DNA of 64,000 nt from assembly GCF_016695175.1 (NCBI RefSeq), contig NZ_CP068023.1, positions 3,751,001 to 3,815,000 of the forward strand, in the 5' to 3' direction. The notes beneath the pieces were generated by a model. The model ran no database searches and was not told the origin of the DNA. It saw nothing but the letters and a program-made list of their open reading frames with translations. The position numbers were made by a program, and so were the translations under genes. The DNA comes from Pseudoalteromonas sp. GCY. GTDB lineage: Bacteria > Pseudomonadota > Gammaproteobacteria > Enterobacterales > Alteromonadaceae. Below are positions 19,716 to 29,410 of this stretch, piece after piece. Within the stretch, counting starts at the first letter, position 1. Every line of letters begins with the position of its first letter.

Positions 19716-21074
19716 ATGCCTGAAGTATTTGAACAAGACTACACACTGGAACAACTCCAAAAGGTAACTAAAGCCTTAAACAGTGGTCAGTTTGTTCAAG
19801 TTAGGCGTATGCTCGCAGAAACAGCACCTTGTGACACAGCACTGCTTTTAGAATCATCCCCTCATAAAGTTCGCTCTATGCTGTGGCAGCTCGTTGACCC
19901 AGATATCCAAGGGGATGTCTTAGAGGAACTGTCAGAGGATGTAAGACTTGGGATCATCGCCCAGATGGAGCCGGAGCTAATTGCTGCCGCTACAGAAGAC
20001 ATGGACGACGACGACCTTGGTGATGTCCTGAGAAGCCTACCTGATACCGTCTACCAAGACGTTATCGGTGCGATGGATAGCCAAGATAGAGAACGTGCGA
20101 CACAAGCATTGTCATACAAGGAACACTCTGCCGGTGCGCTGATGAGCACCGACACGGTCACCATTCGACCCGATGTTACCTTAGAAGTTGTATTTAGATA
20201 TCTACGTCTTAAAGGCGAATTGCCAGACGGTACGGACGAGTTGTATGTAGTTGATAAAGACAACTGCTTTTTAGGCACGCTGCCTGTCAATACCTTATTA
20301 ACTAAGTCTCCTGACAGTATGGTTCGAGACTTGATGGATGAAGATAAGGAAACGATCCCTATCTCCATGGATGAGTCTGAAGTAGCGCAGCTTTTTGAGC
20401 GTCATAACTGGATCTCAGCTCCTGTAGTTGACGATAACGCCCATTTACTTGGTCGTGTCACCATTGATGACGTTGTTGACGTCATCCGTGAAGATGCTGA
20501 GCACAGTTTATTAAGTATGGCAGGTCTTGAAGATGAAGAAGATACCTTTGCGCCAGTTCTAAAAAGTAGCCAGCGCCGCTCTATTTGGCTTGGGATTAAC
20601 CTGCTAACCGCCTTGATGGCAGCGTTTGTTGCAAGCTTCTTCGAAGGAACTCTGGATATTTTACCTATTCTCGCGGTGTTAAATGGCATAGTACCAAGTA
20701 TGGGTGGCGTTGCCGGTAGCCAAACGCTAACCTTAGTGATTCGTGGTATTGCCCTTGGTCATATTAACCAGACTAACCAAAAGTTTTTAATGGGTAAAGA
20801 ACTGGCGATCGGCGCCTTAAACGGCGTGCTGTGGTCAGTATTGATCGCTGGAGTTATTGCTGTATGGCAATGGGATTTTACACTCGGTGCAGTTATTGCT
20901 TTCGCGATGTTTATGAACTTAGTCGCAGCAGGTATCGCGGGTGCAAGTATTCCAATTATGCTAAAGAAAATGAATATCGACCCAGCACTAGCTGGTAGTG
21001 TGGTACTAACAACGGTTACTGATATCGTCGGGATCTTTGCATTCCTTGGCACCGCAACTTGGTTATTAGTGTAG
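19716..21074 (+). CDS. mgtE: Magnesium transporter MgtE
   Basis: Inner-membrane magnesium channel gated by cytosolic magnesium. Domains in order: the helical N domain (about 1-130), two CBS domains (about 135-260) and five membrane helices (about 285-450) with the pore segment NGIVPSMGGVAGSQTLT. Two ATG codons lie 6 bases apart; the second (19716) has AAGGA at proper spacing and gives 452 residues, while the first overlaps the ribosome site. Confidence 0.95.
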   Translation: MPEVFEQDYTLEQLQKVTKALNSGQFVQVRRMLAETAPCDTALLLESSPHKVRSMLWQLVDPDIQGDVLEELSEDVRLGIIAQMEPELIAAATEDMDDDDLGDVLRSLPDTVYQDVIGAMDSQDRERATQALSYKEHSAGALMSTDTVTIRPDVTLEVVFRYLRLKGELPDGTDELYVVDKDNCFLGTLPVNTLLTKSPDSMVRDLMDEDKETIPISMDESEVAQLFERHNWISAPVVDDNAHLLGRVTIDDVVDVIREDAEHSLLSMAGLEDEEDTFAPVLKSSQRRSIWLGINLLTALMAAFVASFFEGTLDILPILAVLNGIVPSMGGVAGSQTLTLVIRGIALGHINQTNQKFLMGKELAIGALNGVLWSVLIAGVIAVWQWDFTLGAVIAFAMFMNLVAAGIAGASIPIMLKKMNIDPALAGSVVLTTVTDIVGIFAFLGTATWLLV

Positions 21075-21097
21075 CAGTAACAGTGTCGAAATGGCGG

Positions 21098-21123
21098 GAA
21101 ATGCTGGTCACAACCAGCATTTC
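21098..21123. terminator. Terminator-like hairpin between mgtE and pmbA
   Basis: GAAATGCTGGT-CACA-ACCAGCATTTC, a perfect 11-bp stem between convergent genes, with short imperfect T tails on either strand. Confidence 0.7.
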
Positions 21124-21141
21124 TTGAACTGAGGGAACGAG

Positions 21142-22491
21142 TTATTCGCCCGCTATTTGCATAGTATTGAGTAGTATGGAGCCGGTTTGTACTGCACCGC
21201 GGCATTCAATATCACCGCCAATCCCTTCAATCCCCATAAACATATCTTTTAAATTGCCAGCGATCGTAATTTCACTCACCGGATATTGAAGTTCCCCATT
21301 TTCAACCCAAAAACCAGCAGCCCCCCGAGAGTAATCACCGGTTACCGTATTAACACCTTGTCCCATTAGTTCAGTGACTAACAAGCCAGTACCCATTGTA
21401 GCAAGCAGGCTGGTTAAATCGTCGTGCGTTGGTTTTACCAGCCAGTTATGGATCCCACCTGCATGACCTGTCGCTTGCATATTCATTCTGCGTGCGGCAT
21501 AGCTTGCCAATAAATAAGTATTAAGCACGCCATCTGTGATAATTTCACGGTCGATGGTTTTTACACCTTCGCTATCGAAAGGACTAGAAGCAAGCCCTCT
21601 AAGTAAATGTGGCTTCTCTTCAATGTTTACGCAGCGATTAAAAATCTGTGTGTCTAAAGAATCCAATAAGAAGCTAGACTTACGATATAGCGCGCCGCCA
21701 CCGATACCTGATACTAAGTGCCCAAATAAGCTGTTCGCGATATCCGCTCGAAAAATAATAGGCACTTTACGTGTTGATACCTTGCGACTGCCTAATTTTG
21801 CCAGCGTAGATTGCGCCGCTTCTAAACCAACTTCTTCAGGGGATTTTAGCTCTGTGTGTACGCGAGATAAGGCATATGCAGAGTCCCGTTGCATTTGCTC
21901 ACCTTCTTTACCAATCACCATGGTGCTCAGGCTGTGTCTGGTACGTGGGAACCCTGCTATTAAGCCATGGCTATTGCCATATACACGGATCCCTTGGTGG
22001 CTCGATAAGCTCGCGCCATCTGAATTCACGATTCGAGGATCGAATTCTAACGCGGCTTTTTCCGCAGCAATACATTGCTCAATGGCTTCATCGGGAGAAA
22101 CTTGCCAAGGATGGAAAAGGTCTAAATCTGCAGGTGACATCTCTAGCAAGGCTTTATCCGCCACACCATTACAGGGGTCATCCGAGGTAAATCGAGCAAT
22201 ATCTACGGCTTTTTCAACCACTGAGCGCAGGGCTTCAGGACTCAGATCCGCTGTTGATGCTGAGCCTTTATGATTACCCACATAAACGCTGATACCAAGA
22301 CCACCATCTTGATTAAACTCAATGGTTTCAACTTCTCCCATTCGTGTACTTACAGACAGACCTGAGGTACTAGACATCGCTGCTTCTGCCGAGGTTGCAC
22401 CTAGTTTTTTAGCATGCGCTAACACATCGGCAACTGCATTTTTCACATCATCAATTTGATTATATATAGGGTGTTGTTGAGGTTGAGTCAT
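21142..22491 (-). CDS. pmbA: Metalloprotease subunit PmbA (TldE)
   Basis: PmbA pairs with TldD in a protease complex that trims modified peptides such as microcin B17 precursors and helps degrade CcdA in E. coli. The 449 residues show the family C-terminal pattern DYSRGAAGFWVENGEL and GNLKDMF. The TldD partner is encoded 0.7 kb away with only yjgA between, and no zinc motif is expected in this subunit. It diverges from yjgA. Confidence 0.95.
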   Translation of the reverse strand: MTQPQQHPIYNQIDDVKNAVADVLAHAKKLGATSAEAAMSSTSGLSVSTRMGEVETIEFNQDGGLGISVYVGNHKGSASTADLSPEALRSVVEKAVDIARFTSDDPCNGVADKALLEMSPADLDLFHPWQVSPDEAIEQCIAAEKAALEFDPRIVNSDGASLSSHQGIRVYGNSHGLIAGFPRTRHSLSTMVIGKEGEQMQRDSAYALSRVHTELKSPEEVGLEAAQSTLAKLGSRKVSTRKVPIIFRADIANSLFGHLVSGIGGGALYRKSSFLLDSLDTQIFNRCVNIEEKPHLLRGLASSPFDSEGVKTIDREIITDGVLNTYLLASYAARRMNMQATGHAGGIHNWLVKPTHDDLTSLLATMGTGLLVTELMGQGVNTVTGDYSRGAAGFWVENGELQYPVSEITIAGNLKDMFMGIEGIGGDIECRGAVQTGSILLNTMQIAGE

Positions 22492-22524
22492 AGATACCTT
22501 ATCCGCTCGCTCGTCTAACTAAAA

Positions 22525-22540
22525 CATATTAGTTAATATG
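22525..22540. repeat. Perfect palindrome between pmbA and yjgA
   Basis: CATATTA-GT-TAATATG lies in the divergent intergenic region, about 35 bases upstream of pmbA. It has the form of a small operator, but no regulator is known to me for it. Confidence 0.4.
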
Positions 22541-22578
22541 CTATCACAGCTACTAACTATTGTAGTGATCAATTGTGG

Positions 22579-22584
22579 TATACT
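22579..22584 (+). promoter_or_regulatory. Extended -10 promoter for yjgA
   Basis: TATACT preceded by TG plus one base (TGGTATACT), 44 bases before the yjgA ATG; the -35 region is weak. Confidence 0.45.
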
Positions 22585-22627
22585 CTAATGTTAGAGACCT
22601 TAATATTTACTAGTATAGACAAGACCA

Positions 22628-23146
22628 ATGGCTAAACACGAGCAAACGACCGAAGAAGAGATTATTTACGTTTCAAAAAGCGAGCTTAAGCGCGAAGCGC
22701 TAGAGTTGCATGAACTTGGCTGTGAAATTGCTGGGCTTGGCAAGAAGCAGCGTGAGAAGTTACCTCTAACGGACGAGCTTAAAGAGGCCATGACTGTTGC
22801 GGATAGGATCCGCGCTAAAACAGATGCTTACCGTCGTCATATGAACTACATTGCGAAGACATTGCGTAGTACTCCGAATGTCGAAGATATTCAGGCTGCG
22901 ATGGATTTGATGCTAAATAAGAACAATAAAGCAGACGTATTGCTCAATAAGATTGAACTTATTCGCGATGAAGTGATTGCCAAGGGAGATAGCAAGATTA
23001 ATGAGCTATTGGATAAGTATCCTGAACTTGAGCGTCAAAAAATGCGCCAGATGGCTCGCCAAGCAAGTAAAGAAGTAAAAGCTGAGAAGCCAGGCAAAGC
23101 CTACAAAGAGCTGTTCCAGTATTTAAAAGAAGCAATTATGCCGTAA
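22628..23146 (+). CDS. yjgA: Ribosome-associated protein YjgA (DarP)
   Basis: DUF615-family protein that in E. coli binds late 50S assembly intermediates. The 172 residues are helical and highly charged. They begin with an acidic stretch, then the family segment VSKSELKREALELHELG, and end in a basic helical region. Its place next to pmbA is the usual one. It ends at a strong terminator. Confidence 0.93.
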   Translation: MAKHEQTTEEEIIYVSKSELKREALELHELGCEIAGLGKKQREKLPLTDELKEAMTVADRIRAKTDAYRRHMNYIAKTLRSTPNVEDIQAAMDLMLNKNNKADVLLNKIELIRDEVIAKGDSKINELLDKYPELERQKMRQMARQASKEVKAEKPGKAYKELFQYLKEAIMP

Positions 23147-23172
23147 CGCTATGTTGTGATCTGACACAATAC

Positions 23173-23196
23173 AAAAAGGCGCTGATGCGCCTTTTT
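23173..23196. terminator. Bidirectional terminator between yjgA and tldD
   Basis: AAAAAGGCGC-TGAT-GCGCCTTTTT, symmetric with T runs on both strands, between convergent genes. Confidence 0.93.
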
Positions 23197-23223
23197 GCTT
23201 ATTAATAGTTATCGTAGGTAGTA

Positions 23224-24663
23224 TTACGCTGTACCACCGACAGTAATTTCGTCAATCTTCAAACTCGGTTGACCCACTCCCACCGGGACGCTTTGACCAT
23301 CTTTACCGCATACTCCAACGCCTCTATCAAGCGCAAGGTCATTGCCTACCATAGAGACCTTTTTCATCACCTCTGGGCCATTGCCAATAAGCGTTGCGCC
23401 TTTAATTGGTTGGGTTATCTTACCATTCTCAATTAAGTAGGCTTCAGACGCTGAGAATACAAATTTGCCGGAGGTAATATCCACTTGACCACCGCCAAAG
23501 TTACTAGCAAAAATACCTTTATCTACGCTACGAATGATCTCTTCTTGACTGTGCTCACCCGCAAGCATGTAGGTATTTGTCATTCTCGGCATCGGTAAAT
23601 GGGCATAAGACTCACGACGCGCATTACCCGTAGGGGCCACGCCCATTAAGCTTGCGTTTTGCTTGTCTTGCATATAGCCTTTCAAAATACCATTTTCAAT
23701 CAGTACGTTGTATGCCGCAGGTGTACCTTCATCGTCCACATTCAAAGAGCCGCGACGGTCGGCTATCGTACCATCATCCACCACAGTACAAAGACTCGAA
23801 GCGACTTGTTCACCTATTTTGCCACTGAATGCAGAGGCACCTTTACGGTTAAAATCACCTTCTAGACCATGTCCAACGGCTTCGTGTAACAAAACGCCCG
23901 GCCAACCAGAACCGAGCACCACAGGCATCGCACCTGCTGGAGCATCAATGGCTTCTAGATTCACGCGTGCTTGGCGCACAGCTTCTTTGGCAAACTGCAT
24001 CCATCTCGGTGCACCGTCTACTAACTCTTTAAAGTAACCATAGTCTAAACGCGCACCACCACCGGCACTGCCACGCTCTCTGCGACCATTTTTCTCAAGT
24101 AGTACCGAGCAATTTAAACGTATTAACGGGCGAATGTCGGTTGCAAATGTGCCGTCGCTTGCGGCAATTAACACTTCTTCATATACCGCCGACAGCGAAC
24201 TTACCACTTGCTGCGCCTCAGGTGCTAAATCGCGAATGCACTGTTCAATCTCTCTAAGTAAAGCCACTTTATCCGCATCACTCATGCTGGTAATTGGCTG
24301 TGCTGGTTGAAATTGAATGGGTGCTTTTACATCGCTAAATACTTGGACTTTACTGCTTTCGCCAGCTTGCGCAATGCTACGCGCAGCTTCTGCTGCTTTG
24401 GTTAACGCTTCAATATTGATGGCATCAGAATAACTAAAGCCAGTCTTCTCACCACTCACTGCACGCACACCAACACCACGTTCGATGTTGTAGCTGCCGT
24501 CTTTGACTATGCCGTCTTCCAGCACCCAAGTTTCGTGGTAGCTTGATTGAAAGTACAGATCGGCATAATTTACTTTGTGCTGATGAATATACTCGAGAGT
24601 TTGTGATAATTGCTCACGTGTCAGCTGGCTATTGGTCAGTAAATTCTGCTCTACATTACTCAT
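23224..24663 (-). CDS. tldD: Metalloprotease TldD
   Basis: Catalytic partner of PmbA. The 479 residues contain the zinc motif HEAVGH at residues 260-265 (HExxxH), followed by GLEGD. The start overlaps the end of the upstream nitrilase-family gene (ATGA), so the two are translationally coupled. It is the last gene of the mreB-to-tldD minus-strand series. Confidence 0.96.
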   Translation of the reverse strand: MSNVEQNLLTNSQLTREQLSQTLEYIHQHKVNYADLYFQSSYHETWVLEDGIVKDGSYNIERGVGVRAVSGEKTGFSYSDAINIEALTKAAEAARSIAQAGESSKVQVFSDVKAPIQFQPAQPITSMSDADKVALLREIEQCIRDLAPEAQQVVSSLSAVYEEVLIAASDGTFATDIRPLIRLNCSVLLEKNGRRERGSAGGGARLDYGYFKELVDGAPRWMQFAKEAVRQARVNLEAIDAPAGAMPVVLGSGWPGVLLHEAVGHGLEGDFNRKGASAFSGKIGEQVASSLCTVVDDGTIADRRGSLNVDDEGTPAAYNVLIENGILKGYMQDKQNASLMGVAPTGNARRESYAHLPMPRMTNTYMLAGEHSQEEIIRSVDKGIFASNFGGGQVDITSGKFVFSASEAYLIENGKITQPIKGATLIGNGPEVMKKVSMVGNDLALDRGVGVCGKDGQSVPVGVGQPSLKIDEITVGGTA

Positions 24664-25475
24664 AAAAACTCACTTTTAAATCGGTTATGATCCGCAACCG
24701 GCATTTTTTGCCGGATCGAATCAAGAAACGCGCTATCTAGCTGCTGTGAAATGGGTTCTAAACTCGCACCAGAGTCAATTAAGACTTCACCCCAAGGCGA
24801 TACAATTAAACTATGTCCATAGGTTTCTCGGCCATTTTCATGACAACCTACTTGCGCGGCTGCAACTACATAGCATTGGTTTTCTATCGCCCTCGCCTGT
24901 AATAATGGCTGCCAATGTGCCTTACCCGTTGCACAGGTAAAAGCACTCGGGACTAAAAATAGCTCAGCACCCCCTGCTCTCATCATTTGGAACAAACCGG
25001 GAAAGCGCAGATCATAACACACGCTTAATCCAATTCTGCCAAATGGACTATCCACTACCACGACATCCTGTCCAGGCTCTGTTCGCTCAGACTCTCGGTA
25101 TTGTTTAGTTTTGTCACTCACATCGGCGTCAAACAGATGGATCTTATTATAGCGTGCTACGATTTCGCCATTCGAATTAAATAAGTAACTCGCAGCCAGA
25201 TATTTATCGTTCTGACTTGGTATCGCGATGGTACCTGCCGCCAACCAAATATTATGTTGTTGACAAAGCGCTGACAGCTCTCCAAGCAGAGCTTCATTAT
25301 GCTGCGCGTATTCCCAAGTCTGTTGAGCATTGTCGCAAAACGCCAGCCAAGTTTCAGGCAAACAGACTAAGGTTGGCTCTTCAACCACTAACTTAGCCAG
25401 CTGGTTTTTAAGGTAATCTATATTTGTTTGGGGTGCTTTAGCCGAGCACATTGGCAATGCAATCACCTTAGCCAT
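24660..25475 (-). CDS. Carbon-nitrogen hydrolase (nitrilase superfamily)
   Basis: A cytoplasmic amidase of the nitrilase superfamily, probably of the Nit1/YbeM-like branch that hydrolyses deaminated glutathione or similar amides; the substrate is not shown by the sequence. The triad is Glu41 (LPETW), Lys111 (NKIHLFD) and Cys153 ([10 protein letters not shown]). I start it at the ATG at 25475, which overlaps the yhdP stop (ATGGCTAA) and gives 271 residues; a longer frame to 25532 adds residues unlike the family. It lies between yhdP and tldD, which are adjacent in E. coli. Confidence 0.9.
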   Translation of the reverse strand: MAKVIALPMCSAKAPQTNIDYLKNQLAKLVVEEPTLVCLPETWLAFCDNAQQTWEYAQHNEALLGELSALCQQHNIWLAAGTIAIPSQNDKYLAASYLFNSNGEIVARYNKIHLFDADVSDKTKQYRESERTEPGQDVVVVDSPFGRIGLSVCYDLRFPGLFQMMRAGGAELFLVPSAFTCATGKAHWQPLLQARAIENQCYVVAAAQVGCHENGRETYGHSLIVSPWGEVLIDSGASLEPISQQLDSAFLDSIRQKMPVADHNRFKSEFL

Positions 25476-28400
25476 TACCACTTTCCTTATTTTGCGATAC
25501 AAGAGGTTGCTCACTTTGCTTAAGTGTAGCACTTGGATGTGATTCTGAATTCAATGCTGGTTCTTCTTTACTTGTATTCTCATCAGCTCCATCTGGCCTC
25601 GCTTCTTCACTAGGAGGCACAACCGGTTTAGGTAACTCAATTTCTTTACTCTTACGATCAACCTCGGTAACCACTGGCTCTTGCATCGTTCCGGTGATTT
25701 TAAAATTAATCTCAGAGATCACTCGCGCGGAGTGGATAACCTTGTCTAATGCCAGTGCAGCTAACCCCGTAACAGGGTTCACCGCCCATGCCATAATCAC
25801 AGGTAAACTCGACGTGACTTGTGGTGCGACGGCCAAATCATAATTAATTTCGTGAGTATTGAGGTCGGCATAGCCACGTATCGTTAGATCAGCTGGCACG
25901 CCATCAAGCTTCGAATCTTCAGTGATCGCAATACCATTCGTTAGTTGTACCGAACCACTCATACTGTTATAGAAAAAACCTTTAGAAAACACATCTCTAA
26001 AGTCCAAGCGTAGCTTTCTGATCAAAGAGTCCAAACTCAGTAGCGAAAATACACGTGCCCCTTTATCACTTATTTCTGCCAAATGACCCTCACCTAAGCG
26101 CCAAGTCAACTCGCCTCCTAGGCTAGGTAAATCCATTTCGTATGGCGCACCTTGCCAATTAAGAGCAAAATCAATGTTGGCGCGGGAGTCTTTAATAGTC
26201 GAAGTAATATCAAACTCATCCGTTAGTTCACCAAAATCATCGCTGTTTAACGCGCCACTTAGCATCGTTTTACCTTGCTCAAAGCGGCCACTGGCATTGA
26301 GTTTATGGTCTTTTTTGTCAATCACTAACTCTGAGATATTGAGTCTATTACCATCTCCAAACAACGACATATTGACCTGATCTAACTGATATTCACCGAC
26401 TTTACAGTCACTGCACACAAATTCGGTTGCAGGTAAGCTCAACAACCAATCTAACGAGTGAATGTCTCTTTCCACTGTCTCTTGCGCTTGCGGCTCTGAC
26501 TTAGGTAAATTTAGACGTAAATAATCACTATTAATGTGAATGGGCCGGCTTGAGTTTGATGCTGGAATAGCCACTTGTGAGCGCATTTCTTTACTATTGA
26601 TTTTAAGCTGCATCGCGCCGTCAATCTCAGCCATAGTAAAGTCAACATCATGGAAAGGGATCTCTGAGAAGGTTACTTTTGAAAAAGAGCCATTCACCTG
26701 ATTCAGTGCTGGTAGAAATGCAGGGTCGGAACCTGAACTTGGCGCTTTGATAATACGATTGATCAGTGGGAACCAAGGCAGCAGCTCGACTTCTTGTTGT
26801 TTGATTGTGATATCAAAACCGGATGCATTTAAGCCTTCATCTTTACGGCCAATTATCAGGTGAGCATTACGCATCGCACCGGATCCATTTTCAATGATGC
26901 CATTAAAATACAATTGATTATCTAGGCTTGCCGTAACAAGATTCGAAATATCATCCCCTAATACCGTGCCGCTTAGCAGTTTAGCTTGATCAGCGGGTTT
27001 AGCGAATTGATCGGGTAAATGACTTGTCATGCCCCGTAAATCACTAGCAAATTTGGCTTTATAGTTAAATCCTGCATCGGCAAAATTAAGGATAAGCTCA
27101 GTGCTCAGCACGCTATTGCCTTCTAAGTAGCCGTCAATAATTCCATTTGCGTGCGGTTGCAGTTGCTCAATCCCAGCTTCAAGACTGATCTTGGTCGTGA
27201 CTTGATAATTTTGCTTATCTCCGCTTCCGGATAAGTCCAGCGACAAGGGCATGTCCAACCACTTAGCAGACAAATTATTCACTTTGATAGTGTCATCATC
27301 GAAGCTAACCACACCTTTCACTTGCTGTAATTGCATCCCAGGCTTTGCCAAGAAAACAGGGTTGTTGTCTAGGTAGATGTCACCTTTAGCATGTACGGCA
27401 CCTGAGTGCAGGTCGACGGCCAATTGCACATCCCCTTTTGCATCACCTTTACCTTGAACAATATCTAATATATTCGCGAGCGGATCTGCGAGCGGTGTTG
27501 CCGCAAAGAAAGGCTGTAACGTGCTCGCTTCTGTGGTGTGATTAATATCAACAGTCAGCACATCAGCGTGATTTAAATCCGCAATACTCACAATGACACC
27601 CTCATCAATACTTTGATTAACAAGTTCCCCACGGTGTGCGTAGATATCCATTCTTTCGTTTTCGAAGTGTAGTGTGACATCACCTGAAGTAACGCTAGGC
27701 CAATCCGGCGCAAAACCAAAAGTAACCTCATTCAAACGTGATTTAACTTCAAACTGACCTTGCTTATCAGCGAATGGAAATTGTGAAAGCGCCCCACTCA
27801 ATAAGACTTGAGTCTGCAAGTGCTGACCCCCTTGGATCCCTGCTTCTAAATAATCGACTAAGCTTTTACGCATAATACTGACAGGAAAGTACTGTGAAGC
27901 GATTTCACCACGCCCACCGAGTAATTCCGCATATAAATCAAGCCGAGGGTCATCTGATAACTGCAAGGAAAATTCTGTGGCTAACGCTACATCTTGATTG
28001 CTAAGCCAAAAGTTGGGACTGGTAACTTGCCAGCCTTGCGCTTGTTGATTGCGAATATAGACATCACCACTGAGCTGCTGGAGCTTAATATTATCTTTGA
28101 AGGTCTCTTTTGATAGCAACTCAGTTTGTTCAGCACTTAAATTGAGCCTAACTTGCTCATCAGTCGCACTCACTTCTAACCTGGTACCATAAATTCCCGG
28201 GATCCCATGAAATGGCTCAAAAGCTATCTCTTCAATAACTCCCCATGCCGCAAAAGCATTATTAGTACCTAGGCTGAATTTCGCTGCGCTCAGTTGGCCA
28301 TTGGGATTCATGCCATAAAGCAAATCTCGCCCAGGGAATTTAGCAAGTTGTGCTAACTCAGCTAAAAAGTTGGCGTTCATATCCTTTAACCAAAAGGTCT

Positions 28401-29397
28401 TGTTATCTTTATGCCATTTCGCTTCAAATAAAATAGGAGCAAGCGCTTCTTGATTGCGACTAAACTGGATACCACTACTTTGCACCCACCAACCCTGCTG
28501 GTCTGGCTTTAATAGAAATTGAGCATCATCTAATGCTAACGTGCGCTGATTTTCATCTTCTTGCCAAGTCAACAAACTGGGCTTGATATCCACTGTGATA
28601 TCTTGCAATGTACCTTGCTCGAAACCTAACCATAACTGAGCATTGATGTCCGCTTTAAGATCTGGGTGCGCTAAGGTGATAAGCTCTTCTAGCCAATCGA
28701 CCGGATTAACCTTATCCGCAGATACATAGATATTCCCCGCCAATTCACGTAGCTTTCGCCCTGACAAAGAAAGACGAGCGTTAAACTGGCCTTGAGAAAA
28801 CCCAGGTAATGCAATTTCTCCCGCACCTTCATGTAATGCGTTAGAGTTTTGCCACACTAAATCTTTCAATAGTAAACTGTGAGTCTTACCACTAGAAAAG
28901 GTGATATTTAGACGACTGTTTTGCACCGCAAAATGCCCAACATCACCTAAGAAAAGGCTTTCAATTAATGCTTGCTGCTCAAAAGCACCTTGATCTTGAG
29001 CCGCGTTTAACTTACTCAGATCTATATCGGCTTCAAACCCTTCCAGTACAAAATAGTTAGATGCGATCTGCATTTGTCGTACAGACTCAAATACATTGAG
29101 CTGCAATGAGGTTTTGGCGATATTAATGGAAATTGGCGAGTCTTTATTATCTTTAAAAGAGAGCGATTCCAACACCAGAGCGGGCCCATTGCCCTCCCAA
29201 CTCGCACTGATCTGGCCAATACTAATATCAACATTCAGTTGCTTTTGGATCAGCGCTTCGATGTTACTTCTATAATCATTTGCATAGGGCAAGGCGTACT
29301 TCAGCGCAGACACCAGCACCGCGAGTGTCACTAAAGTGATCGCAAAGATTTGCCACGCTTTACGCAGGCAGAAAAAACAGACGGCCTTAGCCTGCAT
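25468..29397 (-). CDS. yhdP: AsmA-like envelope protein YhdP
   Basis: A very large inner-membrane-anchored periplasmic protein of the AsmA/bridge-like lipid transfer group, implicated in phospholipid transport to the outer membrane in E. coli together with TamB and YdbH. The 1309 residues have one N-terminal membrane helix (about 14-35), a long beta-rich periplasmic body and the conserved AsmA-type region near residues 1090-1215 (RLDFRDVFSKGFFYNSMSG). The C-terminal 90 residues are proline, glutamate and serine rich and look disordered. It lies 13 bases after rng. Confidence 0.93.
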   Translation of the reverse strand: MQAKAVCFFCLRKAWQIFAITLVTLAVLVSALKYALPYANDYRSNIEALIQKQLNVDISIGQISASWEGNGPALVLESLSFKDNKDSPISINIAKTSLQLNVFESVRQMQIASNYFVLEGFEADIDLSKLNAAQDQGAFEQQALIESLFLGDVGHFAVQNSRLNITFSSGKTHSLLLKDLVWQNSNALHEGAGEIALPGFSQGQFNARLSLSGRKLRELAGNIYVSADKVNPVDWLEELITLAHPDLKADINAQLWLGFEQGTLQDITVDIKPSLLTWQEDENQRTLALDDAQFLLKPDQQGWWVQSSGIQFSRNQEALAPILFEAKWHKDNKTFWLKDMNANFLAELAQLAKFPGRDLLYGMNPNGQLSAAKFSLGTNNAFAAWGVIEEIAFEPFHGIPGIYGTRLEVSATDEQVRLNLSAEQTELLSKETFKDNIKLQQLSGDVYIRNQQAQGWQVTSPNFWLSNQDVALATEFSLQLSDDPRLDLYAELLGGRGEIASQYFPVSIMRKSLVDYLEAGIQGGQHLQTQVLLSGALSQFPFADKQGQFEVKSRLNEVTFGFAPDWPSVTSGDVTLHFENERMDIYAHRGELVNQSIDEGVIVSIADLNHADVLTVDINHTTEASTLQPFFAATPLADPLANILDIVQGKGDAKGDVQLAVDLHSGAVHAKGDIYLDNNPVFLAKPGMQLQQVKGVVSFDDDTIKVNNLSAKWLDMPLSLDLSGSGDKQNYQVTTKISLEAGIEQLQPHANGIIDGYLEGNSVLSTELILNFADAGFNYKAKFASDLRGMTSHLPDQFAKPADQAKLLSGTVLGDDISNLVTASLDNQLYFNGIIENGSGAMRNAHLIIGRKDEGLNASGFDITIKQQEVELLPWFPLINRIIKAPSSGSDPAFLPALNQVNGSFSKVTFSEIPFHDVDFTMAEIDGAMQLKINSKEMRSQVAIPASNSSRPIHINSDYLRLNLPKSEPQAQETVERDIHSLDWLLSLPATEFVCSDCKVGEYQLDQVNMSLFGDGNRLNISELVIDKKDHKLNASGRFEQGKTMLSGALNSDDFGELTDEFDITSTIKDSRANIDFALNWQGAPYEMDLPSLGGELTWRLGEGHLAEISDKGARVFSLLSLDSLIRKLRLDFRDVFSKGFFYNSMSGSVQLTNGIAITEDSKLDGVPADLTIRGYADLNTHEINYDLAVAPQVTSSLPVIMAWAVNPVTGLAALALDKVIHSARVISEINFKITGTMQEPVVTEVDRKSKEIELPKPVVPPSEEARPDGADENTSKEEPALNSESHPSATLKQSEQPLVSQNKESGNG

Positions 29398-29410
29398 GTA
29401 CCGCTACCCT

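Noticed and set aside
21536..22273. 245-codon plus-strand frame
   Set aside because: It lies entirely antisense to pmbA, whose protein is clear, and has serine/arginine-rich composition typical of a shadow frame.
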